DNA from: Oscillatoria acuminata PCC 6304
GTDB lineage: Bacteria; Cyanobacteriota; Cyanobacteriia; Cyanobacteriales; Laspinemataceae
Length of the DNA stretch: 64,000 bases
Assembly (NCBI RefSeq): GCF_000317105.1
Contig: NC_019693.1
Location: forward strand, 4,527,227-4,591,226
Direction of reading: 5' to 3'
In this document: positions 26,945 through 36,192 of the stretch, in pieces
Numbering within the stretch: the stretch's first letter is position 1
Layout: each line of letters starts with the position of its first letter
Position numbers and translations under genes: made by a program
The notes under the pieces: model-generated
Told to the model about the DNA's origin: nothing
Seen by the model: the letters and a program-made list of their open reading frames with translations, nothing else
Databases searched by the model: none

Positions 26945-28507
26945 ATGTCAATAGAACCGACTACAAGTGAAGCGTTAATCAAACAGAGTTTAGAGCGCTT
27001 TCTCCTTGTCCTCACCGTCTCCCTGAGTGTTGCGACACTCCCGCAAATTTTTAGTTGGGTGCGACAAATTCCCTACACCCTGTTGTTGGTGATCGTCGGA
27101 TTAGGTTTAGCCTTTGTCGATGTGCGCCTCGTCAACCTCTCCCCGGCCCTGATCTTGTCAATATTTTTGCCCCCGTTGTTATTTGAAGCCGCCTGGAATC
27201 TCCAGTGGAAAGACTTAAAACGAGATTTAGTCCCCGTGAGCTTGTATGCCATCCTCGGGGTCCTGATTTCCGTTCTAGGGATTGCGATCGCCCTCAATCA
27301 GTTTGCAGCCATTCCCGTTGCCACCGCCTTGTTAATCGGCGCGAGTCTTTCCGCCACGGACCCAATTTCCGTAATTGCCCTATTTCGAGAACTGGGGGTG
27401 GAAAAACGCCTCTCCACTCTGATGGAAGGGGAAAGTTTATTCAATGACGGCGTAGCGGTGGTTGCCTTCAGCTTACTCGTGGGACTGGCATTAGGAACCA
27501 GTCAATTTGAAGTACGCGGGACGATCGCCCAATTTGGTGCGTTTGTCGGCATTGGCGTCGGCATCGGCAGCTTAATCGGATTTGGGATTTCCTACCTCAC
27601 CCAACGGTTTGATTTACCCCTAGTCGAACAATCCTTAACCCTCGTCTCCGCCTATGGGACCTATCTGATCGTCGAAGAACTCGGGGGATCTGGAGTGATC
27701 GGCGTCGTCACCGTCGGCTTAGTCTTGGGTAACTTTGGCTCACGAATTGGCATGAATCCGCGCACGAGGCTGATTGTCACCGAATTTTGGGAGTTTTTAT
27801 CCTTTTTTGTCAATTCCATCGTCTTTTTGCTGATTGGCGACCAAATCCAGTTTGCCTCCCTGGCTCGAAATTTAGATACGATCGCCATTACCCTGCTGGC
27901 GATGTTATTCACCCGGGCGATCGCCATTTATGCTCTAGGAGCCTTGAGCAATGTCCTGGTCAAATCGGACATCAACCTGCGGCAGCAAACCGTCTTGTGG
28001 TGGGGAGGATTGCGCGGTTCTGTATCCATTGCCCTAGCCTTGTCTGTGCCGATAATTTTAGAGGCCCGGGAAGAAATTATTGCCACCGTATTTGGGGTGG
28101 TTTTATTTACCTTACTGGTTCAGGGATTAACCACCAAACCCCTGCTCAAAGTCCTGAATTTGTTGGGAGATCAAACCGTCCGCCAGAACTATTTAGAGGC
28201 GATCGCTCGTCGCGCCGCACTCCAGCGAGTCTTGAACCACTTAAAAGAAGGACAAGACGGACCGGATATTGACTGGGAGTTTTATCGCTATCAGACTGCC
28301 TTGGTCGAAGGACAAATCAAGGATATTCAAAATAACATTAACCAAATGCGAAGTAAAGAACCCGAACTCCAGGATTTTGCCCGGGAACAATTCAAAGAAG
28401 AACTCCTGGCGATCGAAGCCGATACTTATGCCGAATTCGTGCGATCGGGTCGCCTGAATCGAGATTTAGCACCGTTCTTACAAGATGTGCTTACAGGAGG
28501 GGATTGA
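26945..28507 (+). CDS. Na+/H+ antiporter, NhaP-type (CPA1 family)
   Basis: A 520-residue inner-membrane transporter with about 12 hydrophobic segments. It exchanges sodium for protons and so supports pH and salt homeostasis. The ion-binding motif ATDPISVIALFRELG and the following EGESLFNDGVAVV are the CPA1 signature. FLPPLLFEAAWNLQW and WWGGLRGSVSIALALS are other family blocks. A hydrophilic C-terminal tail of about 110 residues probably lies in the cytosol. It resembles the cyanobacterial NhaP/NhaS1 group. Exact ion preference cannot be read from the sequence. The downstream side is a large repeat cluster. Confidence 0.95.
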   Translation: MSIEPTTSEALIKQSLERFLLVLTVSLSVATLPQIFSWVRQIPYTLLLVIVGLGLAFVDVRLVNLSPALILSIFLPPLLFEAAWNLQWKDLKRDLVPVSLYAILGVLISVLGIAIALNQFAAIPVATALLIGASLSATDPISVIALFRELGVEKRLSTLMEGESLFNDGVAVVAFSLLVGLALGTSQFEVRGTIAQFGAFVGIGVGIGSLIGFGISYLTQRFDLPLVEQSLTLVSAYGTYLIVEELGGSGVIGVVTVGLVLGNFGSRIGMNPRTRLIVTEFWEFLSFFVNSIVFLLIGDQIQFASLARNLDTIAITLLAMLFTRAIAIYALGALSNVLVKSDINLRQQTVLWWGGLRGSVSIALALSVPIILEAREEIIATVFGVVLFTLLVQGLTTKPLLKVLNLLGDQTVRQNYLEAIARRAALQRVLNHLKEGQDGPDIDWEFYRYQTALVEGQIKDIQNNINQMRSKEPELQDFAREQFKEELLAIEADTYAEFVRSGRLNRDLAPFLQDVLTGGD

Positions 28508-28535
28508 AGACAACCCGGACCAAGACACAGGGGAG

Positions 28536-28605
28536 GGGACCGGAAACGTAAAAAAACCTATCCTTGTAAGGGGGACCGGAGGTGCTCTTAAGCGTAAAAA
28601 ACCTA
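28536..28605. repeat. direct repeat of about 70 bp, copy 1
   Basis: GGACCGGAAACGTAAAAAAA, a GGGGGACCGGAGGT stretch and CTCTTAAGCGTAAAAAACC recur with few changes at 29173-29245. The two copies flank the repeat cluster between the antiporter and sasA genes. Confidence 0.7.
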
Positions 28606-28607
28606 TA

Positions 28608-28775
28608 AGGGAACTCCAAAAAATAAAATCTCCAAAACGTTCGTTCGTAGTTACGGATCAACGGAGTAGCCCAGTCAATGTAGGGGCGCAATGCTTGCGC
28701 CCTTGGGGCGCAAGCATTGCGCCCCTACACTTCTTTCAGTTGAACGGTTGGATGATTTATATTTTGCAATCCCCT
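28608..28775. repeat. MITE-like element, family A (copy 3)
   Basis: Bounded by AGGGAACTCCAAAAAATAAA and ATTTATATTTTGCAATCCCC. The central palindrome (28680-28728) has two 23-bp arms around TTG. It is very similar to the copy at 24640-24809. Confidence 0.8.
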
Positions 28776-28803
28776 AAACCGTTAAGAGTAACGCGCAAGT
28801 GTC

Positions 28804-29001
28804 GGTAAGCGGAGCTATCCCGTAGGGAATCGCCCAACAAGAAGAACCCCACCCTAACCCTCTTACAAGAGTAGGTTTCCTACGTTCAAGGGGATTTACC
28901 TCAGATTTAACTACACTTCCGGTCCCCTCCCCTTGGCAAGGGGAGGGTTAGGGTGGGGTCCTCTATGACACGCGATTCCCTACGGGATAGCTCCGCTTAC
29001 C
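28804..29001. repeat. 198-bp long inverted repeat with a 30-bp perfect outer arm
   Basis: The outer arms 28804-28833 and 28972-29001 are exact inverted copies over 30 bp, beginning GGTAAGCGGAGCTATCCCGT. An inner pair (28846-28862 and 28943-28959) is exact over 17 bp and belongs to the C-family repeat. The loop holds a further palindrome, CCTCCCCTTGGCAAGGGGAGG. Confidence 0.82.
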
Positions 29002-29138
29002 GCGTGTCAAGATGAATGAGTGGGTAGTGAGTTCACGCGCAAATGCGATCGCCCTTGCGCGTAGTAAAGACGTTTTCCCAGCCTCCATACAGGCGCTTAA
29101 ACCTTTAAGAATGTGTGACGTGGCGATCGCCCAAGAAG

Positions 29139-29315
29139 AACCCCACCCTAACCCTCCCCTTGCTAAGGGGAGGGGACCGGAAACATAAAAAACCTACCCT
29201 TATAAGGGGGGACCGGAGGTACTCTTAAGCGTAAAAAACCCCTACAAGGTAAAGTGGTAATAAATGTCTTTCTCCCCCTTCCCTCTTAGGGAAGGGGGCC
29301 GGGGGGTTAGGTCTC
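29139..29315. repeat. C-family repeat, direct-repeat copy 2 and GC-rich hairpin
   Basis: 29139-29183 carries the ACCCCACCCTAACCC block with the CCTCCCCTTGCTAAGGGGAGG hairpin. 29173-29245 is the second copy of the direct repeat at 28536. 29274-29315 holds CCCTTCCCTCTTAGGGAAGGG, related to the element at 20409-20606. No gene is present. Confidence 0.7.
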
Positions 29316-29319
29316 TTTT

Positions 29320-30501
29320 CTACTGTCGATACACAGGTAGCGTAAAGTGAAAAGCACTGCCTTTATTGCAAGAAGAATCCACCCAAATTTCCCCACAATT
29401 GGCTCGAATTAACCGCTTACATAAGCCTAAACCGATGCCATATCCATCTTTTTGTTCATCGCGCTGGAGACGAAACTTATCCTCAAAAATATGCTCCTGA
29501 TTTTCTGCGGGAATCCCGGGGCCGTTGTCGATTATGCTAACTTGAACCTTTTGTGTCGTGCGGTGCAAGATGCAAACTTCAATTTGTCCGCCTTGGGGAG
29601 TGTATTTAATAGCATTATCCACAAGATTCACAATCACCTGGCGCACCCGTTCTCCATCGGCATAAACCGCAGGTAAATCGTTGGGAATGTCGGTTTTTAG
29701 GGTATGGGATTTCGCCGATAAACGGTCTTTAAAATTTTCCAGAATGTTCAAAGTCAGGGTTTTGAGGTTGAGTTTCTGGGGATTAATATGAAACTCGGCG
29801 CTATTTGTGCTATGAGCAGCAACAAGGATATCTGAGATCATGCGATCGATTAGGCGGGTTTGAGTCCGCGCATGATAAATTAATCGCGCCCGGAGTGCCG
29901 ATGCTGCTTCGGGATTGAGAGATTTTTCCGGTTTGTAAGTGATTTCTAGGGTTTCTAAAGCCAAAGAAGCTGCCGTCAGAGGATTTCGCAACTCATGGGC
30001 TAACATGGCAATCAGGCGGTCCTTAAAATGGAGTTGGTCGAGGAGTTCTTCTTTTTCCTGCTTCAGGCGAAAAATTTCATCGGAGAGTTCCATTAATTCA
30101 GCCGAATGTGCCAGTTGAGAAGAGATGGGTTTCTGCGGGTAATGTCCGATCGCCTCGGATGATGCCTGCTGGCTGAGATACTCTTCCACGGACTTTTGCC
30201 AGCGGTCCCACCACTTATCCAGTTCTCCGACTAAATTGCTGCCTGCTAGAACTTGTCGGGGTCCCGGGTGGAGTTTAATCAAAGCCGGAGTCGCTACGAG
30301 TTTAAACTGTTCGGCTAGATAAGGCTGTTCGCTGACGTCAATGATCTCCAAGTCAAAGGGGATACCTGTCCGCCGTTTCTGAAAATAACTGCGGATTCTG
30401 CGAATTTGTTCACTGGATCTCGGACGCCTATCAACAAATAAGACAAGCTGTAAAGGTGCTTCATGGTTCTGATGCATGGTTTTTCCCGGAATTGCCCTCA
30501 T
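29320..30501 (-). CDS. sasA: circadian clock output histidine kinase SasA
   Basis: A 393-residue cytosolic sensor kinase that reads the KaiC clock state and phosphorylates RpaA. Residues about 15-110 form the KaiB-like thioredoxin-fold domain (LQLVLFVDRRPRSSEQIRRI then VATPALIKLHPGPRQVLAG), which docks on KaiC. A coiled-coil linker leads to the H-box IAMLAHELRNPLTAAS with phospho-accepting His169. The ATPase domain follows with VDNAIKYTPQGG (N box), DNGPGIP (G1) and GIGLGLCKRLI (G2). The ATG at 30501 is preferred because AAGGGG lies 6 nt upstream. In-frame alternatives are TTG 30519 and ATG 30459-region Met at 30477. The kai genes are not in this window. Confidence 0.93.
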   Translation of the reverse strand: MRAIPGKTMHQNHEAPLQLVLFVDRRPRSSEQIRRIRSYFQKRRTGIPFDLEIIDVSEQPYLAEQFKLVATPALIKLHPGPRQVLAGSNLVGELDKWWDRWQKSVEEYLSQQASSEAIGHYPQKPISSQLAHSAELMELSDEIFRLKQEKEELLDQLHFKDRLIAMLAHELRNPLTAASLALETLEITYKPEKSLNPEAASALRARLIYHARTQTRLIDRMISDILVAAHSTNSAEFHINPQKLNLKTLTLNILENFKDRLSAKSHTLKTDIPNDLPAVYADGERVRQVIVNLVDNAIKYTPQGGQIEVCILHRTTQKVQVSIIDNGPGIPAENQEHIFEDKFRLQRDEQKDGYGIGLGLCKRLIRANCGEIWVDSSCNKGSAFHFTLPVYRQ

Positions 30502-30803
30502 GCAATCCCCTTGCAGCAATGCGGCTAAAAAAGTAACAGTGATTTTGAGATGGAGACAAGTGATTCGATCGCCCTAGCGGTTCTTTTGTTTTTCTTTATA
30601 TTTATAAATTATCCTGTTTATTGTCGATTCGTGAAAGAGTACAAAGGATTCCACTCTCGTCCCGACTTGACTGCCCAGAAGGAAAAAAGCTAGGGCCTTC
30701 TCACGGGTCTAAACCCTCCCAATGGAACCTCAACTTTTAACCTGTTGAGGCAGCAGAACGTTAGTTGTCAAACCTTAACATTTTCTTAAGACTTAAGCGA
30801 GGA

Positions 30804-32630
30804 ATGTTGTCAAACTTGCCAAAAAATTCAGGGAGGCGGTTGGTGGTCACAGTGGCGATCGCCTTTTTTGTGGTGACAATGGTCTTCACCCTCCACCGTT
30901 ACTACACCTTTTACGCCTCTTTTGACCAGGGAATTTTCAACCAAGTCTTTTGGAATAGCAGCCAGGGACGGTTGTTCCAAAGTTCTCTGTCCTCGGGCCT
31001 TTCCACCAATGTTGTCCATAGTGGGGAAGTCCCGGACGTTTCCTATCACCGACTGGGACAACATTTTACCCCGGCCCTCTTACTCTGGTTACCGATTTAC
31101 AGTCTGTTTCCCTCTCCAGTCACCTTAAGCGTGCTCCATGTTACCCTGGTCACCGCCGCCGGAGGGGTGCTCTATCTTCTCGCCCGGGTCTATTTAGAAC
31201 CAGCGATCGCCAGTTGGATTGCCGTCAGCTACTACGCCGCCAATGCGATCGCCGGTCCCACCCTCTCCAACTTCCATGACAACTTCCAGATGCCCCTATT
31301 TGTCTTCAGTCTGTTGTTGGCAATGGAAAAACGCTGGTGGTGGCTCTTTTGGCCCCTCGCCCTCTGCATCCTCGCAGTCCGCGCCGATGGCGGCATCTCC
31401 CTGTTTGGCGTCGGAGTCTACATGATTCTCAGCAAACGCTATCCTAAACAGGGATTAGCCATTTGCACCCTCAGTTTCACCTATATCGCCCTCTTGACCA
31501 ACCTGGTCATGCCCCTATTTTCCGACGATATTTCGCGCCGGTTCACCATTGAACGCTTCGGGCAGTATGTAGACAAAGAAGAAGCAACCACCTTGGAGAT
31601 TCTTTGGGCCTTTATCAGCCAACCGGGATTAGTGATTTGGGAGATTATCACTCCAATCGGGGGGAAAATTAAGTATCTCCTAGGACAATGGCTGCCCTTG
31701 GCCTTTATTCCCGCCTTCTCCCCAAGCGCTTGGGCGATCGCTGGATTTCCCCTCCTAGCGATTTTCTTACAGCAAGGTCAAACCGCCTTATCCATTAATA
31801 TCCGCTATGCGATGACTGTTGTCCCAGGGCTCTGTTATGGGGCAATCCTCTGGTGGTCCTACCGGCAACAGTCCCTGCAAACCCCAGTCCGGGACGTGAT
31901 TCGCCAGGGACTCTGGAATAAACCGACCCCACCGCCAGTCCCCATCAATGAACCGAAGCAAACCCCGGAGACCAATTTATTAACCGGCAAGATGAACAGT
32001 TGGGGCGATCGCCTGAATACCATTCTCGAACCCCTCCGCAAAAAAGCCGATTACTGGTGGGAAACCCATCCGAAACTGCTCAAAATTTCCATGCAGCGTT
32101 TTTGGGCCATTTGCATCGGGTTGTCCCTGTTGTTTACCTTTACCTCCAACCCCAATCGCACCTTTTATTTCATTATTCCCGACTCCATCAACCCCTGGGT
32201 GTACGTTTCCCTGCCGCAGCAGTGGCAACATAGTGGCCATATCCGGAACTTAATGTCCCAGATTCCTCCGGATGCCAGTGTTTCAGCAACCACCTATTTA
32301 GTGCCTTCCCTCTCCGGACGCCGAGAGATTCTGCGCTTTCCGTTTTTGCGGTTTCGTAATGATGCTTCACAAGAGGTGAACGTCGAATATGCGATCGCCG
32401 ACTTGTGGCAACTCCAGCAATATCTCCCCGCCTTCAAACATGACCGCGCCCTGTTTCGCGATTTAGTCCCCTTCATTGAACAACTCCAGGCCACAAACCA
32501 ATATGGCATCATTGGATTTGAACAGGGGGTGATTTTAATGCGCCAACAAACTCCATCAGATTCAGCAGCATTAACGGCATGGCAACGGTATCGTGAAGAG
32601 ATTGAGCCATTATTGCAACCGGATGCGTAA
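30804..32630 (+). CDS. DUF2079 integral membrane protein
   Basis: A 608-residue multi-pass membrane protein with about ten hydrophobic segments, a basic N-terminus and two larger soluble stretches (about 370-425 and the C-terminal 130 residues). Early blocks YYTFYASFDQGIFNQVFWNSSQG and SYHRLGQHFTPALLLWLPIY are typical of DUF2079. This family is thought to be related to membrane glycosyltransferases of the GT-C fold, so sugar transfer from a lipid carrier is possible but unproven. The start is uncertain: a TTG at 30765 would add 13 residues. A GT4 glycosyltransferase starts 100 nt downstream on the same strand, with a hairpin in between. Confidence 0.85.
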   Translation: MLSNLPKNSGRRLVVTVAIAFFVVTMVFTLHRYYTFYASFDQGIFNQVFWNSSQGRLFQSSLSSGLSTNVVHSGEVPDVSYHRLGQHFTPALLLWLPIYSLFPSPVTLSVLHVTLVTAAGGVLYLLARVYLEPAIASWIAVSYYAANAIAGPTLSNFHDNFQMPLFVFSLLLAMEKRWWWLFWPLALCILAVRADGGISLFGVGVYMILSKRYPKQGLAICTLSFTYIALLTNLVMPLFSDDISRRFTIERFGQYVDKEEATTLEILWAFISQPGLVIWEIITPIGGKIKYLLGQWLPLAFIPAFSPSAWAIAGFPLLAIFLQQGQTALSINIRYAMTVVPGLCYGAILWWSYRQQSLQTPVRDVIRQGLWNKPTPPPVPINEPKQTPETNLLTGKMNSWGDRLNTILEPLRKKADYWWETHPKLLKISMQRFWAICIGLSLLFTFTSNPNRTFYFIIPDSINPWVYVSLPQQWQHSGHIRNLMSQIPPDASVSATTYLVPSLSGRREILRFPFLRFRNDASQEVNVEYAIADLWQLQQYLPAFKHDRALFRDLVPFIEQLQATNQYGIIGFEQGVILMRQQTPSDSAALTAWQRYREEIEPLLQPDA

Positions 32631-32635
32631 GCGAC

Positions 32636-32665
32636 AATCGGCACCTGAAACGGGTGCCGATTTAG
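32636..32665 (+). terminator. hairpin after the DUF2079 gene
   Basis: AATCGGCACC and GGTGCCGATT form a perfect 10-bp stem with a 7-nt loop, 6 nt after the stop. Only TTT follows, so termination may be partial. Confidence 0.55.
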
Positions 32666-32730
32666 CAAGGGATTGAGAATGGTGCAAAATGTCAATTCTA
32701 TCCAAACCTAAACTTGTGTAATCTGCGTCC

Positions 32731-33918
32731 ATGAAAATTCTGGTCCTCACTTGGGAGTTTCCTCCCCGGATTGTCGGGGGTATTGCAAGGCACGTTGCGG
32801 AATTATATCCGGAGTTGGTGAAATTGGGCCATTCCGTCCATTTAATCACCGTAGAATTTGGTCATGCCCCGATGTATGAACAACTGGAAGGGATTGACGT
32901 ACACCGGGTCCCCGTCGAACATGGACATGACTTTTTCCATTGGGTGGCCAACATGAACGAGAGTATGGGACTTCATGGGGGCAAATTGATTTTAGAAGAA
33001 GGACCCTTCGACCTAATTCACGCCCATGATTGGTTAGTCGCCGATGCGGCGATCGCCCTCAAACACCACTTTAAAATTCCTCTGATTGCCACCATCCACG
33101 CCACCGAACATGGCCGCAACAACGGCATTCATAACGAGATCCAAGGGTATATCGCCCAGAAAGAGGGAGACTTGGTGTACAACTCCTGGCGGACCATCGT
33201 TTGTAGCGACTATATGCGGCGAGAACTGGAACAGGCATTAGGCTGTCCCTGGGATAAAATCGACGTCATTTTTAATGGCATCCGGGCCGAAAAAAAACCC
33301 CGGTGGCAGGATTTTGATGCCCAAACCTTTCGCCGTCAGTTTGCGGGCGATCATGAAAAAATCGTCTACTATGTCGGTCGAATGACTTATGAAAAAGGCG
33401 TCGAAGTCTTATTAAAAGCTGCCCCAAAAATCCTCTGGGAAATGGGCGGATTGGTCAAATTTGCCATTGTAGGCGGTGGCAACACTGACCACCTCAAACA
33501 ATTAGCTGCTGCTTTGAATATCTCGGATAAGTGCTATTTTACCGGCTTCATGTTTGAGGATGACCTGCACAAATTTCAAACCGTCGCCGATTGTGCTGTC
33601 TTCCCCAGTCTTTATGAACCCTTTGGCATTGTCGCCTTAGAAAGTTTTGCCGCCCGGGTTCCGGTGGTGGTGTCCGATACTGGCGGATTACCCGAGGTGG
33701 TTCAACATACCAAAACCGGCGTCGTCACCTGGACGAATAATCCGGATTCCCTCGCTTGGGGAATCCTCGATGTGTTGAAAAATCCAGGGTATGTGCAGTG
33801 GTTGATTGATAATGCTTATGCGGATTTAAACCAGCGATTTAGTTGGCCGAAATTGGCGCAACAAACCGAAGCGGTTTATGATCGCGTGGTCAATGAGCGA
33901 TCGCAAATGGTTTGGTAA
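32731..33918 (+). CDS. glycosyltransferase family 4 protein
   Basis: A 395-residue GT-B enzyme that transfers a sugar from a nucleotide donor. The N-terminal acceptor domain has MKILVLTWEFPPRIVGGIARHV with the glycine-rich loop that resembles glycogen synthase. The C-terminal donor domain has YYVGRMTYEKGVEVLLKAA and the EX7E motif in FPSLYEPFGIVALESFAAR. The DLIHAHDWLVADAA block is a common GT4 feature. The acceptor is unknown. The gene follows the DUF2079 membrane protein by 100 nt, so the two might act in one glycan pathway. A specific glycogen synthase function is less likely, because the KTGGL loop of GlgA is altered. Confidence 0.88.
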   Translation: MKILVLTWEFPPRIVGGIARHVAELYPELVKLGHSVHLITVEFGHAPMYEQLEGIDVHRVPVEHGHDFFHWVANMNESMGLHGGKLILEEGPFDLIHAHDWLVADAAIALKHHFKIPLIATIHATEHGRNNGIHNEIQGYIAQKEGDLVYNSWRTIVCSDYMRRELEQALGCPWDKIDVIFNGIRAEKKPRWQDFDAQTFRRQFAGDHEKIVYYVGRMTYEKGVEVLLKAAPKILWEMGGLVKFAIVGGGNTDHLKQLAAALNISDKCYFTGFMFEDDLHKFQTVADCAVFPSLYEPFGIVALESFAARVPVVVSDTGGLPEVVQHTKTGVVTWTNNPDSLAWGILDVLKNPGYVQWLIDNAYADLNQRFSWPKLAQQTEAVYDRVVNERSQMVW

Positions 33919-34147
33919 TGTGAGGGGGAATGATCTGGGTTGACAGGCTAGGGTGAAATATAGAGTTAAGCTGTGTTAAGGACTTAAATAAGGCAAATTG
34001 ATTCTATTTTTTTTAGCCGAAACTGGATAACCTACTCACTCGGGTTTGGGAAACACAGACCCTTTGAGAGAGTCTATCCCAAACTATTTCCAGACCAACC
34101 CGAAGGACAAAGACGAGTCCGCAATTCTTCCCGTTAAGGGGTTAATT

Positions 34148-36151
34148 ATGAGCGTGAGAGGCAATTTCAGCTTCAATCCCAACCGTCTGTTTCAGACCTG
34201 GAAATTCCCGATTCGTCTGGTGCTCGTCGTGCCATTTGTTCTGCAAATTTCGGCAGCAGTGGGATTAACGGGTTGGTTATCCTTGAAAAATGGACAACAA
34301 GCGGTTAATGACCTGGCGGCGCAGTTACGCGCTGAAATTGTCGCTCGAATTGAGACCCAGTTGCGGGATTATTTACAAGCGCCTCGGGTGATTAATCAAA
34401 TTAATGCCAATGCGATCGAGTTAGGTCACCTGAATTCCCAAGATACAGGCAGTTTAACTCGACAATTTTGGCGGCAGAGAAATTTAGTCGATCGCATTAC
34501 GGTTTCGGCGATTTATTTAGGAGGTTCTGATGGGGAATTTATCGGATTAGGGTTTCAAAATAATAACCGTTGGGAAATTGGTCGCGCCGGTCGTTCTACC
34601 GGGGGAAAGTTTTATAGTTATGCCGTTGATGATTTTGGCAATCCCGGGGAATTATTAGAGTCCGGTAATACTTATGACCCGCGAATTCGTCCCTGGTATG
34701 AGAAAGCAGTGCAGGCTAATCAACCGATTTGGAGTGATATTTATGTGGATTTTAAAGACCCCAGACTGAAAATTACCCTAGCACAACCGCTTTATGAAGA
34801 GGGGGGAAATTTGCGCGGAGTCTTAGGGGTAGATTTTGTTTTATCCCATATCCGGGAATTTTTAGAAACGATTAAGATTGGCAAATCTGGACAGACCTTT
34901 ATTATGGAGCGATCGGGACTGTTGGTGGCGAGTTCAGTCCCGCAACTTCCCTATAACATTGAGGGGGATCAGGTAAACCGAATTGCCGCCGTGGATGTAG
35001 AGGATTTTTTAATCCGGGAAACCACCAAGTATTTAAAGACTTATTTTGGAAATTTGGCTCATATTAATGCTCCAAAGCAAGTAGCCTTTAAGATTAAAGG
35101 CGACCTCAAATTTGTCCAAGTTGTGCCATTTTCCGAAGGGGAAAATTTAGATTGGTTGATTGTGGTGGTGGTTCCTGAATCCGATTTTATGGAACGGATT
35201 CAGGCGAATACGCGGACCACGATTCAGTTATCTTTGGTGGCATTAATTCTGGCGATTGGGGTGGGGTTAATGACGGCGCGATGGATTACCCATCCCCTGT
35301 GGCAACTGAGTCAAGCGAGTATGGCGATCGCCAATGGAGATTTTGAGCGCCGGGTTTGGGTTGATCGGTCCGATGAATTGGGGACCTTAGCCACAGCCTT
35401 TAATCAAATGAGTGCTCAACTCAAATCCTCTCATGAGCAACTGGCGGAATATTCGCGATCGCTCGAACGAAAAGTCCGCGATCGCACCCAAGCACTCCAA
35501 GCCGAACAAGAAAAATCCGAACAATTATTACTCAATATTTTCCCCGCCGCCATTGCCAAACGGTTAAAAGACAATCAAACCGCGATCGCCGACTATTTCC
35601 CCGATGTCACCATTTTATTTGCCGACATTGTAGGATTTACCACCCTCTCCTCTCGCGTCTCTCCCATCCAATTAGTCTCATGGCTGAATCACATTTTTTC
35701 CACCTTCGATCGCCTTGCGGAAAAACATGGATTAGAAAAAATCAAAACCATCGGTGACGCCTATATGGTCGTCGGGGGACTCCCCCTCCCCCGTTCTGAC
35801 TCCGCCGAGGCGATCGCAGAAATGGCCCTAGAAATGCAGCAAGCCGTCAAAGACTTCTGCATCATCACCGGCCAAGTCTTTCAAATCAGAATCGGCATTA
35901 ATACCGGACCCGTAGTCGCCGGAGTCATTGGCCTCAAAAAATTCATCTACGACCTCTGGGGAGACACCGTAAACGTAGCATCCCGCATGGAATCCTCCGG
36001 CCTTCCCGGTAAAATTCAAGTCACCACCGAAACCTACCAACGCCTAAACCACAAATTTCTCTTCCAAAAGCGAGGACCCATCACCATCAAAGGAAAAGGC
36101 CCCATGATCACCTACTGGCTAATCGACCAATCCCCCAATCTCTCTCCCTAA
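34148..36151 (+). CDS. membrane-bound adenylate/guanylate cyclase with Cache and HAMP domains
   Basis: A 667-residue class III cyclase. One transmembrane helix (about 23-43) precedes a large extracytoplasmic Cache-type sensor domain (about 50-345), with blocks such as RPWYEKAVQANQPIWSDIY and KITLAQPLY. A second helix (about 355-380) leads to a HAMP domain, a coiled coil and the catalytic domain (about 480-660). Asp493 in LFADIVGFT and Asp537 in KIKTIGDAYMVVGG are the metal-binding residues, and GDTVNVASRMES is intact. The ATG at 34148 has AAGGGG upstream; the TTG at 34046 is rejected. The ligand sensed by the Cache domain is unknown. Confidence 0.92.
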   Translation: MSVRGNFSFNPNRLFQTWKFPIRLVLVVPFVLQISAAVGLTGWLSLKNGQQAVNDLAAQLRAEIVARIETQLRDYLQAPRVINQINANAIELGHLNSQDTGSLTRQFWRQRNLVDRITVSAIYLGGSDGEFIGLGFQNNNRWEIGRAGRSTGGKFYSYAVDDFGNPGELLESGNTYDPRIRPWYEKAVQANQPIWSDIYVDFKDPRLKITLAQPLYEEGGNLRGVLGVDFVLSHIREFLETIKIGKSGQTFIMERSGLLVASSVPQLPYNIEGDQVNRIAAVDVEDFLIRETTKYLKTYFGNLAHINAPKQVAFKIKGDLKFVQVVPFSEGENLDWLIVVVVPESDFMERIQANTRTTIQLSLVALILAIGVGLMTARWITHPLWQLSQASMAIANGDFERRVWVDRSDELGTLATAFNQMSAQLKSSHEQLAEYSRSLERKVRDRTQALQAEQEKSEQLLLNIFPAAIAKRLKDNQTAIADYFPDVTILFADIVGFTTLSSRVSPIQLVSWLNHIFSTFDRLAEKHGLEKIKTIGDAYMVVGGLPLPRSDSAEAIAEMALEMQQAVKDFCIITGQVFQIRIGINTGPVVAGVIGLKKFIYDLWGDTVNVASRMESSGLPGKIQVTTETYQRLNHKFLFQKRGPITIKGKGPMITYWLIDQSPNLSP

Positions 36152-36192
36152 AATCCCCAAATCCTTCCGTGAAAATTCGTGAAATCAGTGGT

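Noticed and set aside
28485-28808. 107-codon frame downstream of the antiporter gene
   Set aside because: It overlaps the end of the antiporter and runs through a family A repeat. A similar translation appears at other A copies, so it reflects the repeat.
32731-33918. Glycogen synthase (GlgA)
   Set aside because: The N-terminal loop resembles it, but the length is short (395) and the KxGGL motif is altered. A general GT4 enzyme fits better.
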